NCBI GenBank assembly: GCA_963843285.1
Contig: CAWJJO010000012.1
Span: 1-64,000, forward strand
DNA length: 64,000 bases
From: CAZDDB01 sp963843285
GTDB lineage: Bacteria > Acidobacteriota > HRBIN11 > JAKEFK01
Direction: 5' to 3'
A program made the position numbers and the translations under genes. Under the pieces are notes generated by a model. It did no database searches and had not been told where the DNA came from. It was given only the letters and a program-made list of their open reading frames with translations. Below are positions 8,702 through 17,791 of this stretch, piece by piece; the stretch's first letter is position 1, and every line of letters begins with the position of its first letter.

Positions 8702-8731
8702 CGGCTTCCTCCTAGAATAAATTAGCAAGTA

Positions 8732-8760
8732 AATATAACGGATTTTTCCTTTTCCCGCAA
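8732..8760 (-). promoter_or_regulatory. Sigma-70-type promoter for the Fe-S carrier gene
   Basis: On the minus strand, TTGCGG and TATATT are separated by 17 bases and lie about 31 bases upstream of the ATG, leaving room for the AGGAGG ribosome site in the leader. Confidence 0.5.
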
Positions 8761-8792
8761 GCCCGAGAGATCCGTCTTCGATCTGCAAACCA

Positions 8793-8820
8793 TTGATTTT
8801 AATGGGATTGGCAGTACAAT
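8793..8820 (+). promoter_or_regulatory. Putative promoter giving a leaderless ribH transcript
   Basis: TTGATT and TACAAT are separated by 16 bases. The -10 box ends 6 bases before the ribH ATG and no ribosome binding site is visible, so transcription from here would start at about the initiation codon. Confidence 0.4.
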
Positions 8821-8826
8821 GACCTT

Positions 8827-9312
8827 ATGCCAGAAATCGTGGAAGGCGAAGTCTCTGCGATTGGGCTCCGGTTTGCAATTGTGGTGAGCAGGTTTAATTC
8901 TGTGGTCACCAACCGGTTGCTTTCCGGAGCGCTCGAAGCCCTTCTGGAAAAGGGAGCTTCGGAAAAGGACATCACAATCTATTGGGTACCCGGTTCGTTT
9001 GAGATTCCGCAAATGGCACGGGTGGTTGCGGAACTTGGGAGACAGGATGCGATTGTCTGTCTGGGCGCTTTGATTCGGGGTGAGACCTTGCATTTTTCCT
9101 TGATTGCTTCCGAATGCGCTCAAGGAATCCAGCGGGTTTCCGCGGACTTCGGAATTCCCGTCACGTTTGGAGTGATTACGGCAGAAACCATGGAGCAGGC
9201 GATTGCCCGTGCTGGGTTCAAATCGGAGAACAAGGGATGGGAATCCGCCCTTGCAGCTGCCGAAATGGCAAATGTATACAGGAAGTTGAGGAAAGTTGAA
9301 CCCCACAGATGA
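8827..9312 (+). CDS. ribH: 6,7-dimethyl-8-ribityllumazine synthase
   Basis: 161 residues. It condenses 5-amino-6-ribitylamino-uracil with dihydroxybutanone phosphate to lumazine, the penultimate step of riboflavin synthesis. Visible family features are the N-terminal RFAIVVSRFNSVVT with the substrate-stacking Phe23, the VPGSFEIP loop, and GETLHFSLI with the catalytic His89 (family GETxHF). It also has VTFGVITAETMEQA near the C-terminus. Length is typical of the icosahedral lumazine synthases. The other rib genes are not in the window. The ribH-nusB order is common in bacteria. Here a family B repeat separates the two. Confidence 0.95.
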   Translation: MPEIVEGEVSAIGLRFAIVVSRFNSVVTNRLLSGALEALLEKGASEKDITIYWVPGSFEIPQMARVVAELGRQDAIVCLGALIRGETLHFSLIASECAQGIQRVSADFGIPVTFGVITAETMEQAIARAGFKSENKGWESALAAAEMANVYRKLRKVEPHR

Positions 9313-9331
9313 ACACAGATAAAAATGTTTT

Positions 9332-9437
9332 GGAGGGGCGGGCGTCCCTGCCCGCCGTTGCAGTAGTTCACTTGCTGCGGGCACGGAGGCCCGCGACTCC
9401 AAATTACGGGAGAGCGGGCACGGAGGCCCGCGACTCC
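9332..9437. repeat. Family B repeat between ribH and nusB
   Basis: GGAGGGGCGGGCGTCCCTGC followed by two copies of GCGGGCACGGAGGCCCGCGA-CTCC, one from ~9377 and one from ~9414. The inserted repeat widens what is otherwise a short ribH-nusB spacer. Confidence 0.75.
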
Positions 9438-9451
9438 ACACTTTTTTCATC

Positions 9452-9874
9452 ATGAGACGGAAGGCGCGTGAGTATGCAGTTCAAATCCTGTATTCACTGG
9501 ATCTGAACCCCGTTCCCGCAAAGGAAGCTCTCCGAATGTTCTGGGATCAGAATCCTGCAAAGTCAGATACGGTAGAGTACGCGACACGCCTTGTTGAAGG
9601 GACACTGGAAAACAAGAAACAAATTGATGCGCTATTGTCAAAACACTCGAGCCACTGGAAAGTGGATCGCATGCCCGTAACCGATCGCAATATCTTAAGA
9701 CTTGGCACATTCGAGCTCATCACTGAAAGTGGTGTTCCCCCGCGTGTTGCCTTGAATGAAGCCATTGAGCTTGCAAAGAAATTCGGAACAACGGATTCAT
9801 CCACTTTTGTAAATGGCGTGCTCGACGGCATTTTGCAAGAGTTAAACCCGAAGAACGCAAAATCAATCTCATGA
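9452..9874 (+). CDS. nusB: Transcription antitermination factor NusB
   Basis: 140 residues. It binds boxA RNA with NusE/S10 in rRNA antitermination complexes. The typical NusB pattern is clear: RRKAREYAVQILYSLDL at the N-terminus, the middle HWKVDRMPVTDRNILRLGTFEL, then GVPPRVALNEAIELAKKFG and FVNGVLDGIL at the C-terminus. Length matches the family. The stop codon overlaps the start of the next gene by four bases (ATGA), so NusB is translationally coupled to a PATAN/receiver protein and hence to the whole chemosensory operon. That is an unusual pairing of housekeeping and signalling genes. Confidence 0.95.
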   Translation: MRRKAREYAVQILYSLDLNPVPAKEALRMFWDQNPAKSDTVEYATRLVEGTLENKKQIDALLSKHSSHWKVDRMPVTDRNILRLGTFELITESGVPPRVALNEAIELAKKFGTTDSSTFVNGVLDGILQELNPKNAKSIS

Positions 9875-11676
9875 GTCTGATCGGAAAGTTGGAAGACCTC
9901 TCTGTCGGAGACATCCTGCAGATTCTCAGCGTCAGCAGACGAACCGGTATTCTGACGATTGAAACTACGGAAGGCAAAAGCACGATCCTGTTCAAAAACG
10001 GCCTGGTTGTGAACAGCGCGTCTCCCGCCCTTTCCATCCGCAGCCTGGGTCAGATCCTGGTGGATCGAGGTCTCATTACCACGGACCGGCTGCGGCAACT
10101 CCTCGAACTGCAAAAGAAACGGGGAAATGAACCGCTTGGTTCTATTTTATTAGAGGCAGAGCTGATCGGAGAGGAAACACTTCAGGAAATCCTCAAAACC
10201 CGTATCCGGGAAACAATTGTCCATCTCATGACGTTCCAGGAAGGCAATTTCAGTTTTGATCAGCGGGAAGTAGTTCCTTTTGATGAGATCCACTTCAACC
10301 CCGCGGAATTTCCATTTGCCATGGGATGGAGTCCACAGCATTTAATGCGGGCGGAGGCCGACAGCAAGGAGCGGGAAAAACGCAAAAGCAGAACTCTTCT
10401 CTTTCATCCTCCACCCGAGCTGACGATCCAGTTGCCGAGAGTGGAAGACACGATCCCATATGAGCAGATCCAACCCGTTGTTCATCAAGAGCCGCTGAGT
10501 TTGGAGGACTTGAAGCTTCCCGATTTGGGAGAATTGCCCGCTTTTGATCTGATTGCGGAGCAAATCGACTTTCAGGCAGTGTCCACTTCGCCGAGTCTAT
10601 CGGCGGTTTCGATCCTGAAGGAGTCCTGTCCATTCACAACTGTGTTGCTCGTGGAGGATGAAGCACTTGTCCGGCAAGTCCTCTCTCGCCGGCTGCAGGA
10701 ACGGGGATTTCGGCCTTATCTTGCGGACAATCCAGCGGACGCGGTCCGGATTTTACGCCGGCTTACGGACAAAGGGGAAAAGCTCTGGATGATCACGGAT
10801 CTCGTGATGCCCACTTCCGCGGGGGACGGTTTTTTAGGTGGTCTGGAACTTGTTGAAGCAGCACGCAAGATCAATAGCGCTGCGCCCCTTTTTGTAATGA
10901 CTGATTACTCAGATGTCCGCGCTCAAACCAGGGCTTTCAGTTTGGGTGTGTTTCATTTTCACAAGAAACCGATTCTGTCCCGCTCCTCCCTTCAGGACGC
11001 CGAGGCACAGTTGTATCGCTTTGCAGATACCTTGATCCACGCGCTGCGGCAGCCTCCGTACCGGTTTGAGGATCCGGACACGGGAGAAGAATTTTGGGGC
11101 GACTTGAAATGGGAAGCGATCCGCGATTCTGTTCCCACATCCGCTATCAATATGGTCTCGCAGGTGGGAGAGTTACACCGGATTTTTGAAAAACTGAAGA
11201 GTCCAAAGGAGATTCCGGAGATTTCTTCTCTCCTTCTCCGGTATGCCGCCGAATTCTTTGATCGGGGGCTTCTTTTTGTAATTCGAAAGGACGAGATTGT
11301 CGGCTGGAACGGGTTTGGTGAAACGGGCGACTCAGAAAGCATGCCGCAGAAAGCACGACGCATCCGTTTTTCTCTGAATCAGGATTCCGTTTTCAGAAAA
11401 GTATTCAAATTGAAAAAGACACATTCCGGCAAACTAACCGATACTCCCGCAAACCGCCAATTGATCAGTTTTACCGGAAGGTTGATCCCGCCCGCGGTTG
11501 TACTGCTGCCCATTCTCGGCAACCGGAATGTTTTTGCAATGCTCTACGGCGATCAGGCAATTACCAGAAGGCCCATACGCAACCTGGAAGGTCTTGAGAT
11601 ATTTCTGGCTCATGCAGGAATCGCAATGGAAACTACCATGCAGCAGCGGAAAATGAGAAGCATTCGATTCCGGTAG
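9871..11676 (+). CDS. PATAN (DUF4388)-receiver-GAF-like signalling protein
   Basis: 601 residues with three parts. Residues 1-165 are a DUF4388/PATAN domain (MSLIGKLEDLSVGDILQILS, RTGILTIETTEGKSTILF, GNFSFDQREVVPFDEI), a module found in FrzS/PatA-type regulators. Residues ~255-390 form a receiver-like domain (TVLLVEDEALVRQVLSRRL, with the likely phospho-acceptor Asp in WMITDLVMP, and FHFHKKPI for the conserved Lys). The C-terminal ~170 residues look GAF-like (LLLRYAAEFFDRGLLFVIRK ... LLPILGNRNVFAMLYGD). It starts inside the nusB stop and is followed 5 bases later by a CheY-like gene. Probably an output or scaffold component of the chemosensory array; the target is unknown. Confidence 0.8.
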   Translation: MSLIGKLEDLSVGDILQILSVSRRTGILTIETTEGKSTILFKNGLVVNSASPALSIRSLGQILVDRGLITTDRLRQLLELQKKRGNEPLGSILLEAELIGEETLQEILKTRIRETIVHLMTFQEGNFSFDQREVVPFDEIHFNPAEFPFAMGWSPQHLMRAEADSKEREKRKSRTLLFHPPPELTIQLPRVEDTIPYEQIQPVVHQEPLSLEDLKLPDLGELPAFDLIAEQIDFQAVSTSPSLSAVSILKESCPFTTVLLVEDEALVRQVLSRRLQERGFRPYLADNPADAVRILRRLTDKGEKLWMITDLVMPTSAGDGFLGGLELVEAARKINSAAPLFVMTDYSDVRAQTRAFSLGVFHFHKKPILSRSSLQDAEAQLYRFADTLIHALRQPPYRFEDPDTGEEFWGDLKWEAIRDSVPTSAINMVSQVGELHRIFEKLKSPKEIPEISSLLLRYAAEFFDRGLLFVIRKDEIVGWNGFGETGDSESMPQKARRIRFSLNQDSVFRKVFKLKKTHSGKLTDTPANRQLISFTGRLIPPAVVLLPILGNRNVFAMLYGDQAITRRPIRNLEGLEIFLAHAGIAMETTMQQRKMRSIRFR

Positions 11677-11681
11677 ACGCT

Positions 11682-12050
11682 GTGAAAACCGCGCTGGTTG
11701 TCGAAGATTCTCCCATGATGAGGGAATTCATTGTTTCTTCACTTTCCACATTCTCCGGAATTCATCCTGTGGAAGCGGCCAACGGGTTTGAAGCACTGAA
11801 GCTTCTACCGCAAAAAATATTTGACATCATTCTGACCGACATTAACATGCCCGACATCAATGGGTTGGAACTGCTGAGTTATTTGAAGAACCATCCGAAG
11901 TACCAGACGATTCCGGTTGTCATCATCTCTACGGAAAAGAGCGAACAGGATCGAAAACGAGGCCTTGCGCTTGGAGCGATTGATTATGTGACAAAGCCCT
12001 TCCGGCCTGAGGACCTGCAGTTCATCATCCGCAAAATTCTGAAGTTGTAA
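11682..12050 (+). CDS. CheY-like single-domain response regulator
   Basis: 122 residues, a receiver domain only. The acid pocket is Glu8/Asp9 (VVEDSPMMR), the phospho-acceptor Asp53 (IILTDINMPD), the switch residues in VVIISTEK, and Lys105 in YVTKPFRP. It lacks an output domain, as in CheY proteins that act by binding partners. It starts with GTG at 11682, 5 bases after the previous stop, and lies 8 bases upstream of cheA. It is expected to be phosphorylated by the adjacent CheA. Confidence 0.9.
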   Translation: MKTALVVEDSPMMREFIVSSLSTFSGIHPVEAANGFEALKLLPQKIFDIILTDINMPDINGLELLSYLKNHPKYQTIPVVIISTEKSEQDRKRGLALGAIDYVTKPFRPEDLQFIIRKILKL

Positions 12051-12058
12051 TCGTTGCA

Positions 12059-14074
12059 ATGGAAAGAGAAAGCTCAAGACGGGATTTTATTTCGGAAGCG
12101 GAAGAAATCCTGGAAGAACTGACCGGCGATATTCAGAGTCTTGAGAGTTCCATCCAGCGGAATAGCGTCCGTCCCGATCTCATCAACAAAATCTTCAGGC
12201 AGTTTCATTCACTGAAGGGAATCTCGGGAATGCTCGGATTTGAAAAAATCTCGGGGTTTACTCACGAGCTCGAAAACATGCTGGACAATCTACGTCTCGG
12301 GAAAATCCCGATCTCACAAAGGATCGTGGATGTTCTCTTCCAATCGATGGATTTAATGCACGGCATGATTGCCGAGCTCATTGATGACCGTACGGATCGG
12401 ATTGATCCTGCGCCCGTTCTCAAGAAAGTAAATGATCTCATCCGGGCGGATCAGCTCACTGCGCATCAGGTTTCGTTCCCGGAACTGGATCTGGATGAAC
12501 AGACACTCCGCTCTCTAACAGAATACGAAGAACACCGGTTGCAGGAAAATGTAAAGAGGCGGGCGCGGCTTTACAATGTAAGGCTCGTTTTGGACGATGC
12601 CACATTCGATCGGGAGCTGCGTGAAATCAGCGATCTCTTGAACCAACATGGGGAAGTGATTTCCACGCTTCCCTCGTTTGAAAGCGCAGCCGGGCCAGGC
12701 AATATGGTCTTTCGCTTGATCTATGGCACCAGTCTCGGTCCGGAGTCAATTTTGCGGAACCTTGGACGTAGCGATGTGACTTTCATCGACATTCGGAAGG
12801 AGACGAGCCGGACGGTTCCGCAGGAAACAGCGGAAGAGGAGCAGGAGCCGGAAAAGGCGCTGGATGCAAGTCTGAAAAGTCTGTCCCGCACTGTGCGCGT
12901 CGATATTCAAAAACTGGACGAAGTAATCAACGTGATCGGCGAGCTGGTCATCACACGCGCTATGGTGGCAAATGTCAGTCGGGAGCTGATGGCAGCCGAA
13001 GGTCACTCGCGGTTGGGATTGACGCTTTCCCGTGTCGCCATAGACCTGGAGAAAAAACTCAATGAGCTTCAGCGCAACGTGATTGATACCAGACTCGTGC
13101 CGGTAGGCCAGGTCTATCACAAATTGGGGCGCATGGTGCGAAAACTGTCGCGTGAAACGAACAAGCAGGTGGACCTGCGTTTCTCGGGGGAAGACACCGA
13201 ACTCGATAAGATCATGATCGAAGAGTTGTCCGATCCGCTGATGCACATCATCCGAAACGCAATCGATCATGGAATCGAAAGCGCGGAAGAGCGGAGAAAA
13301 GCGGGGAAACCCGAACGTGGAACGATCCGCTTGAGCGCGTTTCAGAGAGGAAACAACGTGGTGATCCAGGTTCAAGATGACGGACGCGGAATCCAGATCA
13401 AGAAAGTCCAGGAACAGGCGCGCAAACGAGGCCTCCTTCCGCCCGACCGTGTACCCGATGTAAAAGAATGTATCGAAATCCTCTTCAGTCCTGGATTTTC
13501 CTCTTCGGATGAAGTCACCGAACTCTCTGGCCGCGGAGTAGGATTGGATGTGGTGAAAAAAAACATTTCAGGTCTCAAGGGATTTATTAGCGTCCAGACC
13601 GAAGAAGGAAGAGGCACCCAGTTTGAAATTACCTTGCCGATCACACTGGCGATTATCCAGGCGCTGATTGTAAGAGTCGGTCCGAATAAGTACGCCATTC
13701 CGATGAGCTCCATTTCCGAAACGGTTCAGATAGTAAGTGGCGATATCCGCACAGTGGACCGCAAAGAAGTGTACGGACTTCGCGACCGGACAATCCCCTT
13801 AATCCGGATCAGCGAAGCATTCCAGTTGCCGGAAAAGGCGCGGAGCGAATTGCCTTATGTTGTCATCGTGAAAATTGGAGATCACATGGCGGGGCTTGTT
13901 GTAGACGAACTCACGGGACAACAGGAAATTGTAATCAAATCCATGGGAGAAAAGTTGAAGAATATTCCCGGAATTGCAGGTGCAACCGAAATCGGAGAGA
14001 GTAAACCCGTGCTGGTCATCGATGCCGAATCGATGGTCGAAGAAGCAACTCACGGAAGAATACGGGCTGGTTAA
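12059..14074 (+). CDS. cheA: Chemotaxis histidine kinase CheA
   Basis: 671 residues in the classical order. An Hpt domain (residues 1-120) carries phospho-His50 in FRQFHSLKGISGML. A ~150-residue linker/P2-like region follows (RRARLYNVRLVLDDATFDRE). The dimerisation helices begin at ~283 (VRVDIQKLDEVINVIGELVI). Next comes a GHKL ATPase (N-box HIIRNAIDHGIES, VQDDGRGI, GRGVGLDVVKKN). The C-terminus is a CheW-like P5 domain (VGPNKYAIPMSSISETVQI). There is no fused receiver, unlike FrzE-type kinases. It sits between cheY-like and cheW genes with spacings of 2-8 bases. It should phosphorylate the two receiver proteins upstream and CheB. Confidence 0.95.
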   Translation: MERESSRRDFISEAEEILEELTGDIQSLESSIQRNSVRPDLINKIFRQFHSLKGISGMLGFEKISGFTHELENMLDNLRLGKIPISQRIVDVLFQSMDLMHGMIAELIDDRTDRIDPAPVLKKVNDLIRADQLTAHQVSFPELDLDEQTLRSLTEYEEHRLQENVKRRARLYNVRLVLDDATFDRELREISDLLNQHGEVISTLPSFESAAGPGNMVFRLIYGTSLGPESILRNLGRSDVTFIDIRKETSRTVPQETAEEEQEPEKALDASLKSLSRTVRVDIQKLDEVINVIGELVITRAMVANVSRELMAAEGHSRLGLTLSRVAIDLEKKLNELQRNVIDTRLVPVGQVYHKLGRMVRKLSRETNKQVDLRFSGEDTELDKIMIEELSDPLMHIIRNAIDHGIESAEERRKAGKPERGTIRLSAFQRGNNVVIQVQDDGRGIQIKKVQEQARKRGLLPPDRVPDVKECIEILFSPGFSSSDEVTELSGRGVGLDVVKKNISGLKGFISVQTEEGRGTQFEITLPITLAIIQALIVRVGPNKYAIPMSSISETVQIVSGDIRTVDRKEVYGLRDRTIPLIRISEAFQLPEKARSELPYVVIVKIGDHMAGLVVDELTGQQEIVIKSMGEKLKNIPGIAGATEIGESKPVLVIDAESMVEEATHGRIRAG

Positions 14075-14076
14075 AG

Positions 14077-14634
14077 ATGAACGGAAATGACTCGAAGTTG
14101 CCCGTGCCGGCCCCCGTCCAGGCGGTCAGAGAAACGGAACTGTTGCAGCGGCTCCTTGCGGAGGAATCCGATCAAGAAGATTCCCTTGCGGCGCCTGTTT
14201 CCATTCCGGAAGAACAACTGGGCGTACTGGTATTCGAGCTCAGTGGAGAGCACTACGGGATTGATATTCACTACGTAGCCGAGATTGTGCGTTACAAAGA
14301 GCCGGCGGCCGTTCCGCATACTGTCGATTTTCTGGATGGAATCATTTCGGTGCGCGGGCGCATGATTCCTGTCATCAACGGAAGGAAGCGTCTCGGTTAT
14401 GAGACCGCACAACCGGACAAGAGAACGCGAATCATTGTGCTTCATGATGGACAGGAGTTTCAGGGAATCGTGGTGGATGCAACTTCCCATGTCATTTCGC
14501 TATTCAAGAAAGACATCGAACCGACGCCGCCAGTCGTGACCGGCTTCAAGGCCGAATTCCTGGAAGGTGTGTACAGATATAAAAACCAGCTCATCATACT
14601 TCTGCACCTGCAGCGCTTTCTACAATATGTGTGA
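14077..14634 (+). CDS. cheW: Chemotaxis coupling protein CheW
   Basis: 185 residues. After an N-terminal ~45-residue acidic extension (LLQRLLAEESDQEDSLA), the CheW SH3-like fold runs LGVLVFELSGEHYGIDIHYV, IVRYKEPAAVPHTVDFLDGI, SVRGRMIPVINGRKRLG and FLEGVYRYKNQLIILLHL. It links receptors to CheA-P5. The extension is longer than in enteric CheW. It starts 2 bases after cheA and overlaps the following gene by four bases. Confidence 0.93.
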   Translation: MNGNDSKLPVPAPVQAVRETELLQRLLAEESDQEDSLAAPVSIPEEQLGVLVFELSGEHYGIDIHYVAEIVRYKEPAAVPHTVDFLDGIISVRGRMIPVINGRKRLGYETAQPDKRTRIIVLHDGQEFQGIVVDATSHVISLFKKDIEPTPPVVTGFKAEFLEGVYRYKNQLIILLHLQRFLQYV

Positions 14635-16940
14635 TATCTCATATCCCGGAGTCGCGGGCCTCCGTGCCCGCGAAAAGTGGTTCAACTCATCCGTCCGGCG
14701 GGCAGGGACGCCCGCCGGCTCCAGGCTGTTATGGAATAACCTTGCAACATCTACTGAATCTGAAATCCTCTGCCGATCCCGATCAAAGGGAACAGGCAGC
14801 GCGCGAGCTTAGATCGTTTCTTCCCAATGCTCATGCCATCGACGCGCTGATCGGATTACTTGGAGATTCCGATTGGCGCGTCCGGCGCGCATCTGTGGAT
14901 TCCATCCTGACTGGCGATTCACAAATCTTGACTCCGCAAGTTCTTCAGAGCCTTTACGATGAAGAAAATGCTGGAAGAAGAAACGCCGCCATTGATCTCT
15001 TGACCCGATTTGGGAGAAAGATTGTCCCGCATCTGGGACCTCATCTGAATTCCGGGAACCCTGATGTACAGATGTTTCTGATCCAGATGTTGGGAGATAT
15101 TCATGATCGCACGTATCTCGAAGAAATCGTGAGCGCGGTAGAAAGCAAAGAAGACAACGTGGCTTCCGCGGCAATCCTTGCGCTTGGAAAGATCGGAGAA
15201 CCCGGCTCGCTTCCATTGATTTTGCGTCTGCTACAAAGCTCCGATCCCTGGAAACAATTTCAAGCGATTGAGGCTGCGGGGGAAATGAGGGATCCGGGAG
15301 TGCTCCCGGCGTTGATCCTGCTTCGCAATTCACCATACTGCGGCAAACAGATCTTAAAGACGCTTGGGAAGTTTCCGGATGCGGACGCGTACCGGACTCT
15401 GATTCGCTCTCTTTTCGAGAAAGGCCATCTCGATCCGAACGCCCTGGAAGCACTCTTGAATATCTACCGGGAGTTCCGGCCTGCGATTGTCAAGAATGAG
15501 CTACAGGCAAAGATTCGCAGGGAGTTCAGGGAACAAACAGGAAGCGAGGAGCTTCGCATTCTAATTCGTGAGTTGGAAATTGCTCCCTTGGAGCAAAAGG
15601 ACCAGATTCTACAGCTATTGGGATGGTCCAGTTCCGAAGAGGCCGTACGGATCCTCATCCAACATCTCTCAGATCCAGAGCTTGGGGAAACCGCTGTTCA
15701 TGCTCTTGCGAATGTTGGATCTGCAGCGGCAAAAAATCTATTCGAGCGGCTTCATGCGAAACCGGCGACCGGGGAGATGGTCAACATTCTGGGTCTTCTA
15801 ATCGAAATGCAAACAGCAGTAAAACCGCAAGATCTGGAAGGGCTCACGAAACATGCGTCAGGAGAGGTTCGGCAGCTGGCGTATCGACTTCTAGTCCATT
15901 CCAGTGATGAATTGCCTGTTGAGCTCCTCACGCGAGGCGTTCTGGATTCGAATTTATCGGTTCATGAGGTCTGTCTTCGCCCTCTGTTGTCTCGTTGTCA
16001 CGATTCAGAAGATCTGCGAAAACGGTTACTGGACGATATGGGAAAACGGTTGCATTCCGGAAGTGTATCGGAGCGCAGCGCGGCGCTGGAGATTCTTTCG
16101 TCGCTGGAGCGGGACGCATCCGGACCCTTGCTGGCTCAAGCTTTCAAGGACGCAGACCCTGTGGTGCGACGGAAGACCGCCGGCTTGATGCAATCCAGTT
16201 ATGACGTCTCCTTTCGTCGTCTGCTGACCACGGCCCTGGCTGACGAAGACGAGCGCGTACGGGAACTTGCGGTACGCGCTCTCAAACACGATCCTTCGGA
16301 GGAAGTCACGGGCGCGCTGCTGGCCGCTATGCAGGATGAATCTCTGTGGGTACGGATGGCGGCCTACGAGAGCATTGCTGCAGAACCGCATGGAGCGCGG
16401 AGCGGGGCTGTGATCCTGCAGCAATTGCAATCCGAAAATCCGGCCGCCGGAGCAGTCCTTCTGCGCTCTCTAGCTTCCATCCCGGGCGTGCTCTCGAATG
16501 CATTAGTACTATCGTATACGCAGAATAAAGATCCGGAAATTCGCAAAAGCGCCTGTGAAGCGCTGTCTCCTTCTTCGGATCCCGGACTGGAAACGGCTCT
16601 TCGCTCCCTTGCTGAAAATGATCCCGACTGGAAGGTCCGGGCTGCAGCGCTGCAGACAATCCTGAGGGTCTTTCCGGCGCGGGCAACCGAGATTCTTCAT
16701 GCGCGTTGGGAATCGGAACAAGACCCTTATGTCCGCAGACAGATTTTACGGTCCTGGCGTGAGGTACAACCGGACCTGCCTCCGTCTGATCTATTCTCTT
16801 GCCTGTTGGATCCGCATCTGGCGGACGATGCGTACGAATTTCTGCTGTCTGTAAAAGAACTCCTTTCGGGAAGCCTGGCAAAAGCCGCACTTTCCCAACC
16901 GCCTGCCATCCGGCGGATTTTACAGACGATTCTGTCATAG
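14631..16940 (+). CDS. HEAT-repeat protein in the chemosensory operon
   Basis: 769 residues made largely of HEAT/PBS-lyase-type helical repeats: DALIGLLGDSDWRVRRASVD, AAILALGKIGEPGSLPLI, TALADEDERVRELAVRAL, SLAENDPDWKVRAAALQTI and others. It should form a long solenoid for protein-protein contact. The GTG at 14631 overlaps the cheW stop (GTGA), which favours coupling. However, residues ~7-30 are simply a translated family B repeat (ASVPAKSGSTHPSGGQGRPP). Either the repeat entered the coding region in frame, or translation begins further in, for example at a TTG near 14743. HEAT proteins occur in several che clusters of Deltaproteobacteria-like lineages (general recollection); a scaffolding role is inferred. 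Confidence 0.8.
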   Translation: MISHIPESRASVPAKSGSTHPSGGQGRPPAPGCYGITLQHLLNLKSSADPDQREQAARELRSFLPNAHAIDALIGLLGDSDWRVRRASVDSILTGDSQILTPQVLQSLYDEENAGRRNAAIDLLTRFGRKIVPHLGPHLNSGNPDVQMFLIQMLGDIHDRTYLEEIVSAVESKEDNVASAAILALGKIGEPGSLPLILRLLQSSDPWKQFQAIEAAGEMRDPGVLPALILLRNSPYCGKQILKTLGKFPDADAYRTLIRSLFEKGHLDPNALEALLNIYREFRPAIVKNELQAKIRREFREQTGSEELRILIRELEIAPLEQKDQILQLLGWSSSEEAVRILIQHLSDPELGETAVHALANVGSAAAKNLFERLHAKPATGEMVNILGLLIEMQTAVKPQDLEGLTKHASGEVRQLAYRLLVHSSDELPVELLTRGVLDSNLSVHEVCLRPLLSRCHDSEDLRKRLLDDMGKRLHSGSVSERSAALEILSSLERDASGPLLAQAFKDADPVVRRKTAGLMQSSYDVSFRRLLTTALADEDERVRELAVRALKHDPSEEVTGALLAAMQDESLWVRMAAYESIAAEPHGARSGAVILQQLQSENPAAGAVLLRSLASIPGVLSNALVLSYTQNKDPEIRKSACEALSPSSDPGLETALRSLAENDPDWKVRAAALQTILRVFPARATEILHARWESEQDPYVRRQILRSWREVQPDLPPSDLFSCLLDPHLADDAYEFLLSVKELLSGSLAKAALSQPPAIRRILQTILS
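14648..14722. repeat. Family B repeat inside the 5' end of the HEAT gene
   Basis: GGAGTCGCGGGCCTCCGTGC-CCGC at the left and GGCGGGCAGGGACGCCCGCC-GGCTCC at the right. It is a copy of the same intergenic repeat but is read through in frame after the GTG start at 14631. Confidence 0.8.
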
Positions 16941-16948
16941 AAGCTTCT

Positions 16949-17791
16949 ATGTCGTTTCCATCCAACAGCTACGAATTGAATGAGAAAACGTATAAGGCGC
17001 TCACCGATCATATCTATGCAAACAGTGGCCTGCGATATGATGCCTCCAGCCGCTCGATTCTGGAGCGCCGGCTTTCCTCGCGGATTCGCGAGCTCAATCT
17101 CGATTCATTTGAAAACTACTATTACTACCTGATGTACCATCCAGGCCGAGAGTCCGAGATGGAAATCATGTTTGATCTGATTACAACCAATGAAACATAC
17201 TTCCTGCGGGAGGAGCGGCAGCTTCGCGCCTTTACGGACGAACTCATTCCTCGCTTTGCGTTGGATCCGGGGCGGCCTCGTTTGCTTCGTATCTGGAGCG
17301 CCGGCTGTTCCACGGGAGAAGAACCGTACACTCTTGCAATCCTGTGCCGGAATTCGGAACTTCTGCGCGGCTGGAGTATTGATCTCTTTGCAAGCGACCT
17401 TTCTCAGAAAGCCGTTCAGGCCGCTCGCCGCGGCATCTATCGCGAGTCAGCATTCCGTTCCGCTCCTGCTGAATTTCGAGAACGAAACTTTAAAAAGATA
17501 GAGGAGAACCGGTATCAGATTCGTGAAGAGATCCGCAGGATGGTTACATTCGGCAAGCTCAACCTTCTGAATGTGCGGAAGACCGGAATCCTTGGCGAAT
17601 TCGATCTGATCTTTTGTCGAAATGTCATTATCTATTTCGATCAGGAAGCAAAAAAGAAAGCTGTTGATGTTCTGTATGGCTGTTTGAGGAAAGGCGGATA
17701 TCTTCTGCTCGGACACGCTGAATCCCTGCTCAGCCTTTCCACCCGATTTAAGCTTGTACATCTGACAAACGACATGGTGTACCAGAAATGA
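16949..17791 (+). CDS. cheR: Chemotaxis methyltransferase CheR
   Basis: 280 residues. The N-terminal helical CheR_N part (YKALTDHIYANSGLRY ... LSSRIRELNLDSFENYY) ends with TTNETYFLREE (about 79-89). The SAM-binding motif RIWSAGCSTGEEPYTLA is at 114-130. FDLIFCRNVIIYFD and GGYLLLGHAESL complete the catalytic domain. It methylates glutamates on chemoreceptors with S-adenosylmethionine. The ATG at 16949 fits the family N-terminus and lies 8 bases after the HEAT gene. Its stop overlaps cheB by four bases. The presence of CheR and CheB implies methyl-accepting receptors elsewhere in the genome, since none is encoded here. Confidence 0.94.
   Translation: MSFPSNSYELNEKTYKALTDHIYANSGLRYDASSRSILERRLSSRIRELNLDSFENYYYYLMYHPGRESEMEIMFDLITTNETYFLREERQLRAFTDELIPRFALDPGRPRLLRIWSAGCSTGEEPYTLAILCRNSELLRGWSIDLFASDLSQKAVQAARRGIYRESAFRSAPAEFRERNFKKIEENRYQIREEIRRMVTFGKLNLLNVRKTGILGEFDLIFCRNVIIYFDQEAKKKAVDVLYGCLRKGGYLLLGHAESLLSLSTRFKLVHLTNDMVYQK

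Noticed and set aside
12746..13375. 209-residue minus-strand frame
   Set aside because: Opposite strand of conserved cheA kinase sequence; His-rich composition without motifs.
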